A stretch of 46,064 bases of DNA from CAYNYI01 sp964401455 (GTDB lineage: Bacteria; Fibrobacterota; OXYB2-FULL-49-7; CAYNYI01): positions 1-46,064 of the forward strand of contig CAYNYI010000008.1 in the NCBI GenBank assembly GCA_964401455.1, written 5' to 3'. The notes under the pieces are model-generated. The model searched no databases. It was not told the origin of the DNA and saw nothing but the letters and a program-made list of their open reading frames with translations. Shown here in pieces: positions 24,301-33,436 of this stretch (within the stretch, counting starts at the first letter, position 1; the number at the start of each line of letters is the position of its first letter). Made by a program: the position numbers and the translations under genes.

Positions 24301-25611
24301 ATGAACTATCCATATCCAATTAATTTCTCCCTGAATCCGACAGTCCGCATTTTTCCTGAAGAAAACGGCTCAGGCTTTTTAATCAGCTTCCGACCTTACG
24401 GTTCTTCAAGAGAAGAGATAAGACCGGCTGATGACAAAGATCTTACCGCTCTTAAAATAATATCGGAAGATATTTCATTAGAAGAAGCCGCCCGTGCCGC
24501 CGGAGTTAGTCCCTCGCGCGTATTTCAGATTATGATGGACGTAAGAAAACGCGCAATTATAACAGGCCCCCGATCGGAAATTATCCGTGACAATTCGGTT
24601 TACTCGGATCCGGATTCCGTAAGAAGACACCTTCTGTCAGATGACACTTTTTCTCTGCAGTGGCATATAACAAACCGATGCGACCTGAACTGCAGACACT
24701 GCTATGACCGCGATACACCCGACAGTCTTAATATGGAAACCGCTGTAAAGGTTCTGGATAATCTTGAGGAACTGTGCTTCGAAAAAAAAACAAGAGGGCA
24801 TATTTCATTCTCCGGAGGAAACCCTTATCTCTCGCCTCACTTTTTTGAAATATACAAAATGGCGGCAGACAGAGGCTTTTCATCTTCAATCCTGGGTAAT
24901 CCGGTAAGCGATAAGGTAATAAAAAAAACAATCAATATCGCGAAACCGACTTTCTTCCAGGTAAGCTTGGAAGGTCTTTCCGAAACAAATGATTATATCC
25001 GGGGAGAAGGATTTTTCAATAAGGTAATGGACTTTCTGAAAGTACTTAGAGAAAACAATATCAGCTCTGCGGTAATGCTTACCCTTACTGAAAAAAATAT
25101 TGACGAAGTAATACCTCTTGCGCGTTTCCTTAAAGGCCGCACCGATCATTTCACTTATAACAGACTTTCCCTTGAGGGTCACGGAAGCTCCCTCAGTGCC
25201 GCTTTGAAAGAAAAATACAGGGAATTCGCCGCGGATTATGTCGAATACGCAGAGAAAAATGAACACGCAGGCTATAAGGACAACCTTTTAAACATTGAGC
25301 TTGAAAAAAGAGGCAGGTTTTTCGACGGATGCACCGGAAGCGGATGCGGAGCAGCCTGGAACTTTTTCGCACTGCTGCCCGACAGCAGGGTATTTGCATG
25401 CAGAAAATTCACATCACCCATCGGAAATATCGAAAATAAGTCCTTAATCGATATTTACGAGTCCGAAAAAGCAAAAGCATACAGGCGTGGTGCCTTTGAA
25501 TGCAGCGGATGCAGAATACGGCATATCTGCGGCGGATGCATGGCGGCAACCGCGGGAGAGGGAATGGATTTTTTAGTTAAAAAAGACCCTTATTGTTTTA
25601 TTCAGCCTTGA
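24301..25611 (+). CDS. sbtM: SbtM-like radical SAM/SPASM RiPP maturase
   Basis: This 436-residue enzyme begins with a region of about 115 residues containing a helix-turn-helix-like segment (LEEAARAAGVSPSRV) that may bind the precursor. The radical SAM core follows, with cluster cysteines C127, C131 and C134 in CDLNCRHC and a GGNP SAM motif. The C-terminal SPASM-type region has Cys344, 349, 367, 401, 404, 410, 413 and 432, enough for auxiliary iron-sulfur clusters. The neighbouring TSCG-repeat peptide identifies it as the probable SbtM-type maturase. No Shine-Dalgarno is placed correctly for the ATG at 24301. Its 3' end overlaps the convergent nuclease-like gene by 14 bp. Confidence 0.85.
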   Translation: MNYPYPINFSLNPTVRIFPEENGSGFLISFRPYGSSREEIRPADDKDLTALKIISEDISLEEAARAAGVSPSRVFQIMMDVRKRAIITGPRSEIIRDNSVYSDPDSVRRHLLSDDTFSLQWHITNRCDLNCRHCYDRDTPDSLNMETAVKVLDNLEELCFEKKTRGHISFSGGNPYLSPHFFEIYKMAADRGFSSSILGNPVSDKVIKKTINIAKPTFFQVSLEGLSETNDYIRGEGFFNKVMDFLKVLRENNISSAVMLTLTEKNIDEVIPLARFLKGRTDHFTYNRLSLEGHGSSLSAALKEKYREFAADYVEYAEKNEHAGYKDNLLNIELEKRGRFFDGCTGSGCGAAWNFFALLPDSRVFACRKFTSPIGNIENKSLIDIYESEKAKAYRRGAFECSGCRIRHICGGCMAATAGEGMDFLVKKDPYCFIQP

Positions 25612-26122
25612 CACCGCTTTTATCTCTATTTTTCCAGATGCCCGCCTTTTTTTTCCGGGCGGTAGATTCCAGATAAACAAAATAATCTTTCTTTTCAAAT
25701 TCCATCGCGGTATCAGCCCTCGCAAAACCTTTTTCAAGTATCTCATTTGATACATTAACAAGGGGAGCTGTCATTGTCAGAGTATTGGTACCGCCGCTCA
25801 TATCATACGATGAACCGGCGCAGGTATCACAGATAAGATATGGATAAGCTTTTCTGAGGCTTCCGGTATTATCAGAAGATTTTGCCCCGTATCGAAGATC
25901 TATCCTTTTGTTAAGAAGAAGAGCTTTAGTAAAAGCAAAAGCCTCAGCGGCGGCGGGATCGCCTTTTTCGGGACATACAAGCCCGAGAAATTTAATTTCG
26001 ATTCCTTCTTTGCTTTTTACCCGGCATGGCGACAATACTTCCGCAACCGTCATTTCTTCGGCGTATATAAAGCTGCAAAAAATAATGAAAACCGCAAAAT
26101 ACCTCATGAAATTAAAATACAA
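25598..26122 (-). CDS. Exported staphylococcal nuclease-fold protein, active site altered
   Basis: The open frame begins with a TTG at 26122, right after the upstream stop. The ATG at 26107 gives a cleaner signal peptide (MRYFAVFIIFCSFIYA, then EE) and is as likely. The mature part resembles the thermonuclease fold: AEAFAFTKALLLNKRIDL and the late TARKKKAGIWKN are typical. The active-site strand reads IKFLGLVCPE where nucleases have a RLLxVDTPE-like motif, so the Arg and Asp appear changed. A non-catalytic or altered function is likely. It is the last gene of the glycosylation-type operon. Confidence 0.75.
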   Translation of the reverse strand: MYFNFMRYFAVFIIFCSFIYAEEMTVAEVLSPCRVKSKEGIEIKFLGLVCPEKGDPAAAEAFAFTKALLLNKRIDLRYGAKSSDNTGSLRKAYPYLICDTCAGSSYDMSGGTNTLTMTAPLVNVSNEILEKGFARADTAMEFEKKDYFVYLESTARKKKAGIWKNRDKSGVKAE

Positions 26123-27748
26123 TTATTCTCGGTCTGAAACAAAATTAATAGTATTTCCTTTTTCAAGCAGGACAATGCCCGTCCCTTTTGCTTTAACCAT
26201 GTATCCCAGAGAGAGCGCCTCCTTCAATTTTCTGTTTATACACTCTCCTGCGCAGCCGTGATTATCGGGGATTTTTGTATCGACCGCCATAAAATCCGGC
26301 GCGGAATTAAAATACGGCCTTGGGAAAATGTAACAATACTTCCTGTCAACGAGTCTTACCGCCAGATTTGATGTTGCGGAAACCGGTACGCCTTCGGGTA
26401 TAATTTCAAGCATACGCGAAACTGCTAAATCACGCCTGTCCGGAATATATTTATCTATCTCTCTCCAGAATCTGTGGCCTGCCGGCGTTGGGCCGTAAAA
26501 AAAGCAGGAAAGTATTATTGAAGCGGCAGCAGTATAAACCGGAAGGAGCCTATATCGCCCATGAATACTTTCGAGCTTTTTCAATCCATAGGCGAAAGAT
26601 AATATTATAAACGGAAAAGCAGGCGCCGAGTGATGCGTACCTATATCCATACCCGCAAGAAGATCCTTTAATAAAACCGGAAAAGCACCAAGTAAAACAG
26701 ATGGAGTAAAAAGAGGAATAAATGCCAGAGGGAAAAATAGGTAAAAAAGTGCCTCTGCATTTTTACCCGTAAATATTATCCCCAAAGTTTCCAAAGGGTG
26801 TGAAAAAATATAAAGCAATATATCTAACGCCGAATCCGCCCCGTTCATTTTCGAGAAATTAAGCGCGATTACTTCAGAATTGCCTCCACTGTTGAAGGCC
26901 GGAATTATAAAATACTGGACCGACAGAAAATATACCGCCGAAAATAATGCGATTATACCACCGCGCTTTTTGTCTTTGTGAAATAAAATAAGCATCATTC
27001 CGTATCCGAAAACCGCCATTGAAATATATTCTTTACATAAAAGCGAAAATAAAATGAGAAGATAAAATTTACCGTATTTTCCTTTAAGATAATAATAATA
27101 AGAAAATATTATAAAAGGCAGCGCGAACAATTCCCCGTGCACAGCGAAAGTGGCTGAAAAATGCAGTGGTGTGTATAAGAGCGCGGCCGCGAAGCAGAGT
27201 TTGGCCTTAGCGCTTGAACAAATCAGAGCCGCGGTCTTCCTGACACCGTATAAAAAAACAACAACGGCGGCTCCCTGTAGAAAAAAAACCGTGTGAGCAG
27301 AAGGAAATAAAGCGTATATCAAAGAAACCGGAATATATATCACCTCGAAGTGTATCCCCAGTCTGCTCATATTATTATAAGGCGGATGAAGTACCGTTGT
27401 TTCCAGGATTCGCCCTCTGGCAGTATTCCAGAGAGAATGAAGCATAGTTCCGAGATCGATAAAGTCGGAGCTGAAAGAGAGGTATTTCATTGAATTCATA
27501 AACTGAATTACGGCCGCGAAAATTATAAGCGAAAAAAATAAAGAAAAGCGGGCGCAAATGAATTTTTCAATCATCTTTTTTTCAGGATTAAGAGAAAACA
27601 GGATAAACCCTAAAAATAAAGCTGCGGCAGATAGAAAAAGAAAATAAAACAGATCCGCTTCCGCGTATTTATTCAAAATAAAAAAGCAGAGGGAAACAAC
27701 AAAAAGGATTGAAATTTTATTTTTTTCTTCCCGCATACCTGAGAACAC
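26123..27748 (-). CDS. DUF2079-family integral membrane protein
   Basis: This 541-residue protein has about twelve hydrophobic segments. An extracytoplasmic loop (TTVLHPPYNNMSRLGIHFEV) and the general layout fit DUF2079, a family related to GT-C membrane glycosyltransferases. The C-terminal region (about 440-540) is soluble and includes YFNSAPDFMAVD. It overlaps the flippase-like gene by 32 bp. In context it is a candidate transferase using polyprenyl-phosphate sugars; the acceptor is unknown. Confidence 0.8.
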   Translation of the reverse strand: MFSGMREEKNKISILFVVSLCFFILNKYAEADLFYFLFLSAAALFLGFILFSLNPEKKMIEKFICARFSLFFSLIIFAAVIQFMNSMKYLSFSSDFIDLGTMLHSLWNTARGRILETTVLHPPYNNMSRLGIHFEVIYIPVSLIYALFPSAHTVFFLQGAAVVVFLYGVRKTAALICSSAKAKLCFAAALLYTPLHFSATFAVHGELFALPFIIFSYYYYLKGKYGKFYLLILFSLLCKEYISMAVFGYGMMLILFHKDKKRGGIIALFSAVYFLSVQYFIIPAFNSGGNSEVIALNFSKMNGADSALDILLYIFSHPLETLGIIFTGKNAEALFYLFFPLAFIPLFTPSVLLGAFPVLLKDLLAGMDIGTHHSAPAFPFIILSFAYGLKKLESIHGRYRLLPVYTAAASIILSCFFYGPTPAGHRFWREIDKYIPDRRDLAVSRMLEIIPEGVPVSATSNLAVRLVDRKYCYIFPRPYFNSAPDFMAVDTKIPDNHGCAGECINRKLKEALSLGYMVKAKGTGIVLLEKGNTINFVSDRE

Positions 27749-28625
27749 TTATTCCCCCGAAAAGAAGGTCAAGAATAATATTAAGGAACCTGTTAATAAC
27801 AGCGGCAGCAAAAGCCGGCGGACCTCCGGTCAAGGGCTTAAGCAGAAAAACCAGTATCCCCTCTCTGACCCCCACACCCTTGGGGAAAATTATCGCCAGA
27901 TTACCGGCGACCCAGGCGGTGGACCAGAAAACCGCAAATGCCGGCAGCTTTTCAAGAGCCGGACCGAAAACAGCACTGTAGGTAAAATAAAAAGAAACAC
28001 CCATTAATAGCCGGGCAAATACGAATATAAGACTAAACATATAGTGGTCAGTTGTTTTTACGACAGGTTTAACCGGAATATTATGACCGGTTAACTTGCG
28101 AAAAATGTCTAGAAAAAACCTGAAGAGAAAGGGAGAAATAATAAAAAAAATAAGCGAGGCCGCCGGGATAAGATAATAAAGCCTGTTCAGTTTCATGAAA
28201 AAAACCGAACCCGAGGCGATAAGCCCGGCAATCATGACTCCGTAGAAAATTTCCATAAATGTTCCCGCAAGAACCTTTCCGGCCGGGACACCGTGATAAT
28301 CTCCGAAATACACCCTCCCCGCTATGTGAATTCCTTTAAAGGGTATATAAAGACCGGGAACCGCAGCAAAAAAAATAAAAAAAGCCTCCAGATAACCGGT
28401 ACGTACTCCCTGAAGAAGCAATGCTTTACGCCATCCGAGTACTTCAAAGATATATCCTGCAGCCATCATCAGTACCGCCGGCAAAAAAAGAACCGGGTTT
28501 ACATCAATTTTCATTTCTCTGTATCTGTCCGCGTTTTCAAAAGCATAACGCAAGATAAAATAAAGCCCGGCTGCCCCGAAGATCAAACTAAGAAAAGGCC
28601 GAAGTTTTCTGAAATTCAAGCTCAA
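27717..28625 (-). CDS. LPG-synthase/flippase-like membrane protein
   Basis: This 302-residue protein has about eight membrane helices and resembles the lysylphosphatidylglycerol synthase transmembrane/AglD family. The conserved parts include YIPFKGIHIAGRVYFGD, AGKVLAGTFMEIFYGV and FPKGVGVREGIL. It lacks the soluble synthase domain. Members next to glycosyltransferases are usually assigned to lipid-linked sugar transport or glycosylation. It overlaps the GT4 gene by 4 bp. Confidence 0.82.
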   Translation of the reverse strand: MSLNFRKLRPFLSLIFGAAGLYFILRYAFENADRYREMKIDVNPVLFLPAVLMMAAGYIFEVLGWRKALLLQGVRTGYLEAFFIFFAAVPGLYIPFKGIHIAGRVYFGDYHGVPAGKVLAGTFMEIFYGVMIAGLIASGSVFFMKLNRLYYLIPAASLIFFIISPFLFRFFLDIFRKLTGHNIPVKPVVKTTDHYMFSLIFVFARLLMGVSFYFTYSAVFGPALEKLPAFAVFWSTAWVAGNLAIIFPKGVGVREGILVFLLKPLTGGPPAFAAAVINRFLNIILDLLFGGISVLRYAGRKK

Positions 28626-29740
28626 ATTTCCTTATCCTTTTTTAAAACACTTTCCAGTATTTTTTCTGTTTCTCTGCCGCATAAATCATAAGAAAATACA
28701 CTTCGCACATGGCGGGATGCTTTTTTGCCATATTCCAGACGCATCGACCCGTGCAATGCCAGTTCCTGCAGAGAGTCTGCCAGCGCTTTCCCGCTTCGGG
28801 GGCGGCAGAATATAATTCCTCCGTCTTCTCCGAAAACCCGCCTAACAGCTCTTGATTCACCGGTAATAACCGGTCTTCCCGACGCGGCGCATTGATAGAT
28901 TTTATTTGGAATGACTTTTTCCGCCTTATCGCCTCCTCCAAAGACCCCGAGACAGATGTCCGAGGAGCAAATCTCACGGTAGAGCCCTTCCTCTCCGGTG
29001 AACCCGGACAATTTCACATTATCAATCGGATCTTTTTCCAGAATTTCCCGGATATAGCCAAATTCCTGTCCTCCGCCAATAATATGAAAAGTAAATCTTT
29101 TATTATTCTTTAAAATCCGTGCCGCTTCCACGATATACCTTACACCGTGCATCGGCGCAAAATAGCTGTAATGAAGGACTTTCATTCCGGTCCCGGAAGC
29201 ACGCTTCTGTTCACAGAGTCTGAAAATATTTTCATCGAAACCGGCCGGTACGGCATGGGCACTCTTTATTCGGAATTTCTCCCGCGCATAGTCCGAGTTC
29301 TCAACGGTATCATATATAACCGCTTCCGGCAGCCGCAAAACGGCTTTTTCCATGATTTCAAGAAGATATGCTGAGAATGATTTTTTTCTTATTAATTTTC
29401 GGTCTTTAACAAATGTCTCTGAAATGTTTACAAATGCGTCAAAGACAAGCGGCTTTCTCTTGACAAATGATAACAATGCGGCTGCGGGGATATCGTGATG
29501 TCCGGGATAACCCACTATTAATACATCAAATTTACTGAAGATAGCTTTAAAAAAAAGAGCTGAATAAATAAAAAAAGCGCCCAGAGGCGCTAAAGCATAC
29601 CAATTTTTTTTCTCGGCTGTTCTCGAGAAAAACGGACGGTGGATCTCTATGACATCATGCCCCCTCGTTCTTAAAGCGGATATCATAATCCGGTTACGGG
29701 AATAATAATCTCTGTATGTCCCAAAATAGCAGATCCGCAT
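28622..29740 (-). CDS. GT4-type glycosyltransferase
   Basis: The start is the ATG at 29740, with GGAGG 10 nt upstream; a longer reading to 29773 overlaps the upstream gene. The 372-residue product has a GT-B fold: an N-terminal Rossmann half (RICYFGTYRDYYSRNRIMI), the linker MKVLHYSYFAPMHGVRYIVEAA and the donor-binding end VIPNKIYQCAASGRPVI. It belongs to the glycosyltransferase family 4 group, but the sugar donor cannot be read. It lies downstream of the GT2 gene in the same operon. Confidence 0.88.
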   Translation of the reverse strand: MRICYFGTYRDYYSRNRIMISALRTRGHDVIEIHRPFFSRTAEKKNWYALAPLGAFFIYSALFFKAIFSKFDVLIVGYPGHHDIPAAALLSFVKRKPLVFDAFVNISETFVKDRKLIRKKSFSAYLLEIMEKAVLRLPEAVIYDTVENSDYAREKFRIKSAHAVPAGFDENIFRLCEQKRASGTGMKVLHYSYFAPMHGVRYIVEAARILKNNKRFTFHIIGGGQEFGYIREILEKDPIDNVKLSGFTGEEGLYREICSSDICLGVFGGGDKAEKVIPNKIYQCAASGRPVITGESRAVRRVFGEDGGIIFCRPRSGKALADSLQELALHGSMRLEYGKKASRHVRSVFSYDLCGRETEKILESVLKKDKEI

Positions 29741-29769
29741 TTTCCCGAAGCCTCCCCAGGATGGACTGT

Positions 29770-30693
29770 TCACATGATGTATTCAGTATAATCAGCATGT
29801 TCTTTTTCGGAAATTATTACGCCGAGAAAACCGAAGAGAAAAGTCTGTACACCAATTATCATAAGCATTGCCCCGAAAAGAAGAAGAGCAAAATGGCCTA
29901 TTCGGCCGGTAAAAAAAACGCCCCTTATCGTAAGAAAAGCGTCTATACAGAAACCACTAAAAAAAAGAAGTATCCCCGCGGCGCCGAAGAAATGCAGAGG
30001 ACGGTCAAGATATCTCTTTATGAACAAAACATAAAAAAGGTCAAGAAATCCCTGGAAATAGCGCCTCATCCCGAATTTACTACTGCCGTATTTTCTCGGC
30101 ATATTACTGACAGGCACTTCTACTACCCGGAAGCCTTTCTGACGAACAAGAAGAGGCAGAAAACGGAATAATTCCCCCTTCAGAAAAATGTTTTTAACAC
30201 ATTCCCTCTTAAAAAGCCTTAGCGGACAATTAATATCATGCAGTTTAAGTCCTGAAGCCAGAGATATAGAAAAATTAAAAAGACGGGAAAACATGCTCTT
30301 AAAAAAAGAGTTCTTACCGGCTTTTCTTCCTGAAATAAAATCGGAATTCTCATCAGAACAATCAAGCATTCTCAGAATATCTCCGGGATCATCCTGAAGG
30401 TCCCCGTCCATAGTGGCAATTATGCCGTTACGGGCATTACTGAAACCCACAGAATAGGCAGCGGATTTTCCGAGGTTCTTACGAAATCTTATAATCTTGA
30501 AATTTTCCAGATGGCCGGCGCATTCCCTTAGCTCGGATGCTGTAGAGTCTGTACTTCCGTCATCAATCAGAACAACTTCCCAGGGAATTTCGCGTCCGGC
30601 AAAAGCTTTATTCAGAGACTTAATAAGTTCGAAAACCGAATCAGATTCGTTATGGAGTGGGATCACAACAGAGATTCCGGCTTTTTTATCCAT
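29770..30693 (-). CDS. GT2 polyprenyl-phosphate-type glycosyltransferase with TM tail
   Basis: This 307-residue protein has a GT2 GT-A domain: ISVVIPLHNESDSV, LIDDGSTDST, then the DXD-like TMDGDLQDDPGD. The late FLPLLVRQKGFRVVEVPV is typical of DPM1/GtrB/ArnC-type enzymes. Two hydrophobic helices at about 230-295 anchor the C-terminus. Enzymes of this type load a sugar onto a polyprenyl phosphate. Adjacent flippase-like and DUF2079 genes suggest a complete route to outward-facing sugar transfer. Confidence 0.9.
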   Translation of the reverse strand: MDKKAGISVVIPLHNESDSVFELIKSLNKAFAGREIPWEVVLIDDGSTDSTASELRECAGHLENFKIIRFRKNLGKSAAYSVGFSNARNGIIATMDGDLQDDPGDILRMLDCSDENSDFISGRKAGKNSFFKSMFSRLFNFSISLASGLKLHDINCPLRLFKRECVKNIFLKGELFRFLPLLVRQKGFRVVEVPVSNMPRKYGSSKFGMRRYFQGFLDLFYVLFIKRYLDRPLHFFGAAGILLFFSGFCIDAFLTIRGVFFTGRIGHFALLLFGAMLMIIGVQTFLFGFLGVIISEKEHADYTEYIM

Positions 30694-30724
30694 ATTCTTA
30701 TTACGGTTTGTCAGAGAATGAGTT

Positions 30725-31069
30725 TCATTTCATTTTAATGGCGACAAGCTCAAGCGGTTCCGGTCCGGTATTTTCAAGTGAATGCGAACCGCCTTTATTT
30801 GTCAGCATCGCATCTCCCTCAAATACCGGGGTTCGCCCGGTTCCTTCATCAAAAATACCGCTACCCTTGATAATAAAATAAATTTCCTCGTCATTTTCAT
30901 GAGTATGAAGACCTATTGAAGCACCCGGTTCTATTGTTACCTTAGCGCAGAGCTGCATGGCCGGATTAAATTCTTTACCCTCAAAAAGATGTTTTATGGC
31001 TATACGGCCCTTACCGCCCATAGCGTTTTCCCGAATATCAATCTTCATCTGGTTGGACTTTTTTATCAT
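30725..31069 (-). CDS. Small cupin protein
   Basis: This 114-residue single-domain cupin has the two metal-binding motifs: GLHTHENDEEIYFI (two His and one Glu) and the later GGSHSLEN His. Such small cupins often bind a metal and a small ligand, but a catalytic activity cannot be assigned. It sits between the winged-helix membrane protein and the GT2 gene with about 30 bp on each side, so it is probably in the same operon. Confidence 0.88.
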   Translation of the reverse strand: MIKKSNQMKIDIRENAMGGKGRIAIKHLFEGKEFNPAMQLCAKVTIEPGASIGLHTHENDEEIYFIIKGSGIFDEGTGRTPVFEGDAMLTNKGGSHSLENTGPEPLELVAIKMK

Positions 31070-31099
31070 ATAAAATCTTTTACAAAAAGTAAAATCCGG

Positions 31100-31585
31100 C
31101 TATTTTTTTTCCAGACGCATAATTTTTCTGGAGAGAATTTTCAGGTTCCGCTGGAGGACTTTATCGTTTTTTCGGAGTATTAGCAAATCATCTTTGAAAG
31201 AAGCGCTCGCCAGAAAATAGCCGAGCAGAGCGGAAAATAAAACAGCCGCAAGAAGAGAAACAATGAATATCTGGCTCGAAACCGGTTTTGAAAGTGAGTC
31301 AGAAAACCCTGAAAACCTTCCCGAACCTGAGGAAAGAGATATTCCAGACAAAACTTTCCCGGACTTCCCGGTTTTTTCCGACCCCGCCGGGGCTTCCGAG
31401 GGATACCAGAAAAAACGGCCTTCTTTTTCTTTTTTTAAAACGAGCCCTTCGGATTCAAGACCGCGAAGCGATTGTTCAACCTGCCGGTCCTCCATTTTAA
31501 GAGAAAGAGCAATGTCAATCGGCTCCAGGTCGAACTGAGAGTTCTTTTTTACATGCTTAAGTATTTTTTTTGAAGTGGAGTCCAT
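31100..31585 (-). CDS. Membrane-anchored winged-helix protein
   Basis: This 161-residue protein is not a recognised family. Residues 1-65 resemble a winged helix (KKILKHVKKNSQFDLEPIDI, then RQVEQSLRGLESEGLV and KKEKEGRFFWYP). A Ser-Gly-rich linker follows, then one membrane helix at about 105-130 (IFIVSLLAAVLFSALLGYF) and a short basic coiled coil to the end. A DNA-binding domain on a membrane anchor suggests a one-component sensor. It is the first gene of the operon, with GGGAGG 4 nt before the ATG. Confidence 0.7.
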   Translation of the reverse strand: MDSTSKKILKHVKKNSQFDLEPIDIALSLKMEDRQVEQSLRGLESEGLVLKKEKEGRFFWYPSEAPAGSEKTGKSGKVLSGISLSSGSGRFSGFSDSLSKPVSSQIFIVSLLAAVLFSALLGYFLASASFKDDLLILRKNDKVLQRNLKILSRKIMRLEKK

Positions 31586-31623
31586 TCTACCTCCCGTATA
31601 TGGCTCAAGTAAATATATGAAAC

Positions 31624-31652
31624 AAGATAATAATTACTCCTTATGCAATCAA
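31624..31652 (-). promoter_or_regulatory. Weak sigma70-like promoter of the glycosylation operon
   Basis: On the minus strand TTGATT (31652-31647) and TATCTT (31629-31624) are 17 bp apart, placing a start near 31617, about 32 nt before the winged-helix gene. Each box matches consensus at 4 of 6 positions, so this is tentative. Confidence 0.3.
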
Positions 31653-31673
31653 ACTAAATGTTAAAAGCATTTA

Positions 31674-32666
31674 TTATGGTTTTCGTGTCAACAGGAGGTA
31701 AATAAAAAAAGTCCCGCCAGTCATCGCGGTAATTATTCCCGCCGGGACTTCAGAAGGCATTATAATCAGCCTGGCCGCCGTATCGCAAAGGACAAGAAAG
31801 ACAGCTCCCGCAAGAGAAGAAAGCGGCAGAAGGACTCTCTGATCACTTCCAAAGATCTTCCTGAGTATATGAGGAACAATAAGGCCCACAAAAGAAACAG
31901 GCCCCGCAAGAGAAACGGTAAAACCGATAAGAACCGACAGCAGGAAAAATGCGCGTTTCCTGAAGAAGGCGACATCCACTCCCCTGGTATGAGCAAGCTC
32001 GTCATCCACACTTATCTGGTTAAGAGAAGGCCCCATGGAAAAAAAATACAGCTGAACGGCGAATACAGCCGGCAGCGCGCCCGCCGCGAGAGGAAGAGAC
32101 GTTATGTCAAGGCTGCCCATAGTCCATATCAGCATGCGGTGGGTCTGGGTAAAATCGGATACATAATGAATGAACATTGTAACAGCCGAAAAAACAAAAC
32201 TGACAGTAACTCCCGCAAGGAGCATAGTGTTTCCTGAAAATTCCCGCCAGCGCCGGCCGACGCCGTACACAATAAGAAGCGAAAGAAGCGACCCGGTAAA
32301 TGCGGCTATAGAAAGTGTGGAAAAAAATCCGAAGGTAAAATCAAGCCCGAGTTTTATGGCTATCACCGCGCCGAGAGATCCTCCGGAAGCTGTTCCGAGA
32401 GTATAAGGCGTAGCGAGGGGATTCCTGAATATTGACTGGAAGACCGCGCCGGAAAGTGCCAGAGAAGAACCGGCTGCAATCCCGAGAAGAAACCTGGGCA
32501 GCCTGACCATGAGCATAATGTTTCTGTCAAGACCGGCAGAGGATGCTTTTTGCCATAAGACACTCCAGCTTATAAATTCGCTTCCGAGCATGGGGCATAC
32601 CCAAAGAACAACCGCCGAAAAACACGAAAGAATAAATATTTTCTTTTTCAGGTTATTCATTTTCAT
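31674..32666 (-). CDS. btuC: Cobalamin-type ABC transporter permease
   Basis: This 330-residue FecCD-family permease has about ten membrane helices. Conserved parts include ALSGAVFQSIFRNPLATPYT and the ATPase-contact and gate regions SLAGPVSFVGLIVPHILR. The gene follows btuD with an ATGA overlap. The upstream riboswitch-controlled btuB identifies cobalamin rather than siderophore as the likely substrate. Start may be either ATG at 32666 or 32660. Confidence 0.93.
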   Translation of the reverse strand: MKMNNLKKKIFILSCFSAVVLWVCPMLGSEFISWSVLWQKASSAGLDRNIMLMVRLPRFLLGIAAGSSLALSGAVFQSIFRNPLATPYTLGTASGGSLGAVIAIKLGLDFTFGFFSTLSIAAFTGSLLSLLIVYGVGRRWREFSGNTMLLAGVTVSFVFSAVTMFIHYVSDFTQTHRMLIWTMGSLDITSLPLAAGALPAVFAVQLYFFSMGPSLNQISVDDELAHTRGVDVAFFRKRAFFLLSVLIGFTVSLAGPVSFVGLIVPHILRKIFGSDQRVLLPLSSLAGAVFLVLCDTAARLIIMPSEVPAGIITAMTGGTFFIYLLLTRKP

Positions 32667-33436
32667 ACTGCCGGTAAAACGAATTTTTTCCGGGGTTCTC
32701 CTGCCGCTACTACTTTGACGGATATTTTAAAGACTTCTTCGAGTATTTCCTCGCTGAAGACCTTTTCGGGAGACCCCTGATATTTTATAACTCCATCCGA
32801 CAAAAGGGCTGCCTTTTCGCAGAATGCGGAAACCATATTTAAATCATGGGTTATTACAACGGCTGTTTTTTTCTTTTGCCGCGCTATATCCCTGATCAGA
32901 GAATATACCATACTCTTGTATTTGATATCTGTAAACGATGTCGGCTCGTCGAAAAGAATAACAGGAGTATCCTGGGCAAGCGCGGCGGCGATGTCGGCTC
33001 GCTGACGCTCTCCTCCGCTCAGGGTATCATAAGGCCGTTGCGCGAACTTTTCAAGGCCTACCATGGAAAGGGCGTCTATAGCAGCCTCACGGTCCGTTTC
33101 AGAATCAAAAAAGAAAGAAGCCCGGTATGGATGCCTTGCCATAAGGACCATCTGAATAACACTGAAAGAATAGCTTGTACGCCGGTTCTGAAAAACAGCG
33201 GCCACCATGCGTGCTCTCTCAGCCGGCGCTAATTCCCTGAGCGATTGTCCGTCCACGGTAATTTCTCCGGAAGCGGGCTTTAAAAGCCCCGTTATTATCC
33301 GGAAAAGCGTGGACTTACCTGCGCCGTTAGGCCCTGTAAGAGCGCATATACCGTTTTCCGGTACATGAAGCGAAAGGCCCCGTAGAAGAGGGCCGCCTTC
33401 AGGATAGGAAAACTTTATGTTTTCAAGATTCAGCAT
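32663..33436 (-). CDS. btuD: Cobalamin-type ABC transporter ATPase
   Basis: This 257-residue ATPase has Walker A GPNGAGKSTLF, signature LSGGERQRADIAAALAQ, Walker B VILFDEPTSF and H-loop VITHDLN. It is of the iron/B12 importer group. It overlaps btuF by 14 bp and btuC by 4 bp. A short extension follows the conserved domain to the C-terminus. Confidence 0.95.
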   Translation of the reverse strand: MLNLENIKFSYPEGGPLLRGLSLHVPENGICALTGPNGAGKSTLFRIITGLLKPASGEITVDGQSLRELAPAERARMVAAVFQNRRTSYSFSVIQMVLMARHPYRASFFFDSETDREAAIDALSMVGLEKFAQRPYDTLSGGERQRADIAAALAQDTPVILFDEPTSFTDIKYKSMVYSLIRDIARQKKKTAVVITHDLNMVSAFCEKAALLSDGVIKYQGSPEKVFSEEILEEVFKISVKVVAAGEPRKKFVLPAV

